A stretch of DNA of 64,000 nucleotides from Escallonia rubra. Lineage: Eukaryota; Streptophyta; Magnoliopsida; Escalloniales; Escalloniaceae. The notes under the pieces are model-generated. The model was given only the letters and a program-made list of their open reading frames with translations, had not been told where the DNA came from and made no database searches. Location: the NCBI GenBank assembly GCA_033065855.1, contig JAVXUO010000638.1:608501-672500 (forward strand), read 5' to 3'. Shown here piece after piece: positions 59,250 through 64,000 of the stretch (position 1 is the stretch's first letter; each line of letters begins with the position of its first letter). The translations under genes were made by a program, and so were the position numbers.

Positions 59250-62200
59250 CTACATTTCCCATACTAACCTCTCATAATCTAGTTTCTGGAGAATTATCCC
59301 ATTAAGTAGAAGCTCTGTGCTGTAGACTACCAGTCCTGCAAACGTAAGTGTAAAGCTGCGAGCGCCACATTGTTTGCCAAGAAACTTATTGAATTTGGAA
59401 AATGAATTTATACCATCCTCCAAAAATGGCTCACACATTGCATAATCTTGATCGCAAGAAATGATTAGTAGATCATCTGGGATCATCTGATCCTTCGTTG
59501 CAGTACTCCGAATTCTGTCTACTGCCTGAGGAGATTTCATCAGAACCTTGGTATGTCACAAAGGTGTATGGTATTACATAAACTCTCACCTCGCTGAGCA
59601 ACTAGAAGAATGGTTCCGCCGCCAGCAAGTAAAAGTAAGGAATATAAAGTTCGAGTGAAGATGCATAGCAGAAGAGATGCGGAACTAAATCAAAATGTCT
59701 GCTTTCTGAGTACAGTCTAAGAATTTAGTTTTACATGTGTCTTGTTATAGAGAAACATCACTAATTTTATAACTTTTACATTGTATAAATAAATAGACAA
59801 TACATCGTAAAAGTCCTAACTTATGGCCTCAGAAATCACTTCTTACAAAGGAAGACATTAAAAGAATCACTTACCTGGCCACGAACTGCCTGGACTAGGC
59901 TTTTGATCATTTCTTTACTGGGTTTTACATTTGGGGTAATGAAGACTGGTCGACCCTATAGACAGCAGAAGAGAGATCGTAAGGCACTATATCTTCGGCT
60001 TGGAAGAAGCCTACTGGCACCGAGCTGATATGGGATAAGTGAGCCAAAAAAACTGGTTCATATGAAAAGAAGCTTGCCAGATTACCTTTAGAAGTGGGTG
60101 TTGTCTAGCACGAGCCAATGAAACAGGCATGCTGAAACCAATTTCCTTTTCCTTTTTGGCATCCCTCAGGATGTAGTTTTTCTCATCAATAAAACAGTTA
60201 ACTTGTCCACAGCTCTCAAGCCATAAATGTGTCACCACCATTTTACCAAGAGCAATGGCTTCCAACATGTTCCTTGTTCGCACAAATCTATCAGTTACAA
60301 AATGTGTAGCTTCAGTACAAGAAGATGCCAAACCGGTTCCTAGTCGTGTAATAATCTGCAAAGAAACAAAAATCAGGTTTTGCTCATGACGTCAAACTGA
60401 TCCTTAAGATTGTAAGAGCAAAAAATTGGAAAAATAAAAATATAGACCTTTCTTTGCTGCTTTATTATGTAATCATCCAAGCTTTGGCTGAAAAAAACAC
60501 GAATGTTCTTCATTCCCCTTCTTTTTCTCAAATCTTTGGATGCAAAATCAGGTAGTGACTCGGCAAACCCTAATCTAGTAAGCTCTTTCATAAGGGGCGA
60601 TCTTGAAGAGAGTTTTTTGCCGGGTTGATTACAACACTGACCACTGTCATAATTTGGTGCTGCCATATCATTTGCACTTATTGGTATGTTCTTTCCATGA
60701 TCAGCAAATGATATAGAAGCCACACCCTCTATTTTTCTGCATTCCGATAAGGCCTTGGTTCTATCTGGATTTATACCATTCGTTTGTCCATTAGTGACAT
60801 CGGAGTTGCATCTAATAACGTCATCTGAACTCTCTTCACAAGAATTCTGTCTACACAAGCTTTGCACCAGTTTCTTTCCCAATGAAGACTTGGGAGTTAA
60901 CCGTGCTTGCCTCTCTACATTTAAACTGGAACAAGTGGCTTCAGCCGTCCCTTCTGATTTTTTATAATGTCCAGCAGGATGTCCATTGTAATTCTCACTG
61001 TCAACTACCGTGGATGGGGCACAAGGATTACTGGCTCCTTTTAAATGGCGTGGTGCATGATGTGTTCTTTTCCCTTTGGGATAAGTCCATTTCAAAGGGC
61101 TGGTACTGGCACTCCTATCCAGATCAGTATGCCCATGTTGAACTATTGTGCTGTCTGCAGCTTCCCCTGATACATCAGCATCTAACTTGGGGCGTTTCCT
61201 GCTCACGCCCAACACCTCGAACATGTAGCTATCTAAACTGCTCCTCTTTCTTCTTCTGGCGTCAACAACGTCCATCTTCTCTCCAGAATTACATGTTCGA
61301 CCCTCAGTCCTTTTCAAAGATTGTATTGAGGAGCATTGCTGAGTGCGATGAGCAATGGGTGAAAAATCCCAAAACTTCCCTCTAATATGCCTTTTGCCAT
61401 GCAAGTCAATTTTTACAGATCTCGTTCGACTGGGATTTTCATTAACCACTTTGACGTGCTCACTTTTTGGAGCTCCCTCTTCCTTTCTTTGGCTGATTAC
61501 CTCAGAGGATTTTTCATACAAGCCTTTACTTGCATTGGCAGAAATTCTCCACTTGAGGCCTTTGTCAGTCAGTATCTTTCCGTTGGAAACTTTCTTTGCT
61601 ATTGGTAAGTCGGGATCCAACTTCTTTTGGTTCTTAGCATGTTTGCAGAATGAACTAGACCCTTTTCTTCTTTGTTTGTAAGTAGGCCCTTTCATTTCCT
61701 TTGATTGTCTGGCTATGTCTCTCAAATCAGAAGTAGCCATAGTAGGCAAGGAACTATGTTCTGATCCCTCGTTCTTCCCCCTTGGAGTATCTTCAAGTGT
61801 GTTCTTTAGGCCTTGATGCACAATAGAATTGCTCAAGGGAGGTGGGGCATATAACAAGGCTTCCATGGCTTCAGCAGCCATTTGAGTGTCAGGACCAATA
61901 TCAAACAAGTCTGGCACATCACTTCCAATGCTATTGTTTAGCAGCTGCCTTCGAGGTGATTCCTCATCGAACTGCTCATCCAAGTTCTTTACAAAATTAT
62001 CACCTTTAATTTCTGAAGTTGGAAGAGTCTCATCATTCCCATTACAATTTTGCACTATTAACAGCGAATCTACATGATTTGAATTCTCTTTGCTCCGTGC
62101 ACCTAAAATATTCTCTTTTACAAAATTCAGATTCCCATCGACCTGATGCACGACGTCAGATCTCGGCCGGTGGCTGTTGCACTCTAAGTGTAGTTGCTTT

Positions 62201-63551
62201 CTCCTTAGACTATCATCAGTCTGGTTGTCAATCCACTCAAAGTTAATGGGTTCCAGAACTTTGGTTCTTAGATTGGCTCTCCTTGCCAGACTTTGAGGTC
62301 CCACTGCATTTATAGCAGGAGGTGATTTCACCCTACAGGCCTTTCCAATTTTTATGTCTTGAGACGAGTTCACACTGTTAACTGACAGATAATGATCTAC
62401 GAAGTCCAGTGCATTGGCTTGAGATGACACTCCAGGATCTTCAGATCCGGTGTAGCCTAACCTGTTGGCCACCGAAGAATCTTTTGCTCCACCTACTGCT
62501 TCACGGTTTGGAAATACACTTTTTTCATCTATAAGTTTGTCGGTCAATCTTTCTTTAGCCAAATCCCCAGTATTATATTCAATTATCAAGTCACTCCTTT
62601 CTTGATTGCACTTAGACCTGTCAGTATGGTCCTGGTCGACTTCTTTTACACTTCGATCAGCAGATATTGGAGCTTCAACTCCAGATTTTCCATTGTTCTT
62701 AGGAGGAAGTTGCTTTTGATAGTGAGTGTCAGAACGGACAGAATTTAGCTTGCCATCACCCCCCTTGTCAGTCACACTGCTTCCAGCTGATGAATAGACC
62801 TGTAATGACTGTGCACCGACTTTACTACCCCGCCTCCTATGATACACTGAGAAAAAAGAAAAGACTGCCTAGTCAGGATAACTATAGTTTACATCGAACA
62901 TGATGTCCTTAGATACAACACTTGTGCCTAAATGCTGGAAGGGCATAATGGCAAGGAATTGTGAGACCTTACACTGTGGTATGAATATTCAAAAAGTCTT
63001 CTCCTTCAGTCGTAGAACATAAACAAGATCACTACATTACAATATGCTGCTGATATTATCGCGTTGAAAAATCAGATACATTGAACGTCCTAGCTCCTGT
63101 CAACTTGAAAACAGTTGTTCTAATGTCGGCTCTTGAGAAAGCCAGTAAGCTGTTGATTCAAATCACTGACTATAATATCTTAATAACAAGAAATTGTTGA
63201 AAATTTAATCGGAACAAAGATAATAACAGCTTTACAAATCATGAAGAGAATCATTTTTGGGAGTTAATGTTAGGTACAGAGATCAATTCAACTTAGACCA
63301 GACTTAACAATGAGGAAACTAATTAACCTATTTGATACAGACACACATATGCACAGAGGGAGACAGAGAATACTGCAATCAAACTCATATCAAGCAAAAA
63401 TTATCTAACCATCAACGCATGGGAAGGCTGGACTTTGTGTCTAAGTTCACTTCACTATAATCCAATACAAAGAACCAGACCATCAAAGATGCTCGATACC
63501 AACATTAGAATTTTACGTTAATCAGGTACACATAAATAGGATGGGCTACTG

Positions 63552-63583
<32 letters not shown>

Positions 63584-64000
63584 ATGAGGTGGTGGTGGGT
63601 GGGTTGGGGGGGGGGGTGTTGGAGCAATGGTTAGGCTTATGCAGCTTCCACTACCAATTTGTACAGAGATTATTTGTTTTTCTGACCTGTGAACACCCAT
63701 TCTCACGCTATGCAGGTATACAAGTCAACTCAAAGTACTAAGCGTACAAGAATATCTAGAAGTTAGAGCCATAAGCTTCGACTGGCATTGGAAAATACTG
63801 ACCTACATAGCAATGTTTGGTAGCAGGAGAGACCTGGCTCTTCTCCAAGCCTAGAGTGTCCCCTCCAAGACTAGTATCAGTTTCGTCAGAAGATAGTAGC
63901 CCTTTAAACACATTCAACACCTCGGTTGCATCATTTCCTTCATCATCACTGTCCATCACAATACCACAATCCGGATTGTCCAAATCCTCGGTGTCAACAA
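59250..64000 (-). CDS. Tandem-BRCT nuclear protein, 5' end beyond the window
   Basis: In-window exons are 64000-63803, 62846-60448, 60355-60086, 59955-59875, 59525-59414 and 59335-59250, all in phase. One exon of 2.4 kb encodes a long, polar, low-complexity region with basic clusters (SRKRPKLD, RRRKRSS). The C-terminus holds two BRCT repeats: BRCT1 with LASSCTEATHFVTDRF and the conserved Trp in MVVTHLWLESC, then BRCT2 with GRPVFITPNVKPSKEMIKSL, DDLLIISC and VVYSTELLLNGI. This resembles PTIP/MDC1-type DNA-damage proteins that bind phosphorylated partners. From memory, Arabidopsis At4g03130 is the syntenic BRCT protein. The first in-window exon is acidic (MDSDDEGNDATE). The end at 59250 (LVWEM stop) is uncertain: a GTTAGT donor at 59268 could lead to another exon. 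Confidence 0.85.
62847..63802. other. Intron of the BRCT gene
   Basis: 956-bp GT-AG intron upstream of the large exon. It contains a (GT)n microsatellite at 63556-63583 followed by a G-rich stretch (63597-63620). Confidence 0.85.
63556..63583. repeat. (GT)n microsatellite
   Basis: About 14 GT units followed within 15 bp by a run of nine or more G, in an intron of the BRCT gene. Confidence 0.9.

Noticed and set aside
60882..61385. 167-codon plus-strand ORF within the BRCT gene
   Set aside because: Antisense shadow of the 2.4-kb exon; no recognisable domain.
1..64000. tRNA, rRNA, CRISPR arrays or bacterial-type operons
   Set aside because: No cloverleaf-like sequence, rRNA segment or spacer-repeat array was found by eye. 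The window is eukaryotic nuclear DNA.

Overview
This is a eudicot plant nuclear window. It is AT-rich, has GT-AG introns of up to about 4 kb, plant-specific gene families, and a dense population of plant transposable elements (hAT, Stowaway-like, Mutator-like foldback, Copia and Ty3/gypsy derivatives, L1-type LINE). The species cannot be named from the sequence. All gene models below were joined by hand from six-frame reading, splice-site inspection and codon-phase bookkeeping. No alignment or transcript data were available.

Layout, left to right. (1) 1-13224, minus: cohesin subunit SCC3, 21 exons in the window, with only the last few codons cut off at position 1. Its introns hold a long Stowaway-like element, a gag-only LTR element and a solo LTR. 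A foldback element with 10-bp flanking repeats lies just beyond its 5' end. (2) 14367-19685, minus: an NPL4-like protein in two exons split by a 4.1-kb intron. (3) 19.7-27.9 kb: no convincing gene; G-rich DNA, an 865-bp hAT-like element and one orphan ORF. (4) 27915-30407, plus: a CRIB-domain Rop GTPase-activating protein. (5) 31349-31780, minus: a small acidic plant protein of unknown function. (6) 31.8-40.6 kb: a transposon-rich gap with a hAT MITE (perfect 8-bp duplication), a small foldback, and a Copia-like element carrying 65-bp degenerate repeats and a nested second hAT element. (7) 40637-47197, minus: a Bruno-like RNA-binding protein (BRN1/BRN2 type), nine exons, complete. (8) 47.2-50.3 kb: intergenic, with a second copy of the nested hAT family. 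(9) 50310-55995, minus: a mitochondrial carrier, nine exons, complete, with a 5'-truncated LINE in intron 2. (10) 59250-64000, minus: a tandem-BRCT protein whose 5' end lies beyond the window.

From memory of the Arabidopsis map (not checked), NPL4-like and SCC3 are neighbours at At2g47970/At2g47980, while a CRIB-RopGAP, BRN1, this carrier and a BRCT protein lie together around At4g03100-At4g03130. The window would then join two conserved blocks, with the junction in the gene-poor 19.7-27.9 kb stretch. The genes are ordinary single-promoter eukaryotic units: chromatid cohesion and DNA repair (SCC3, BRCT protein), CDC48-dependent ubiquitin handling (NPL4), Rop signalling (RopGAP), mRNA control (BRN) and mitochondrial transport. 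I found no operon-like or otherwise new multi-gene system. The most unusual content is in the mobile elements.
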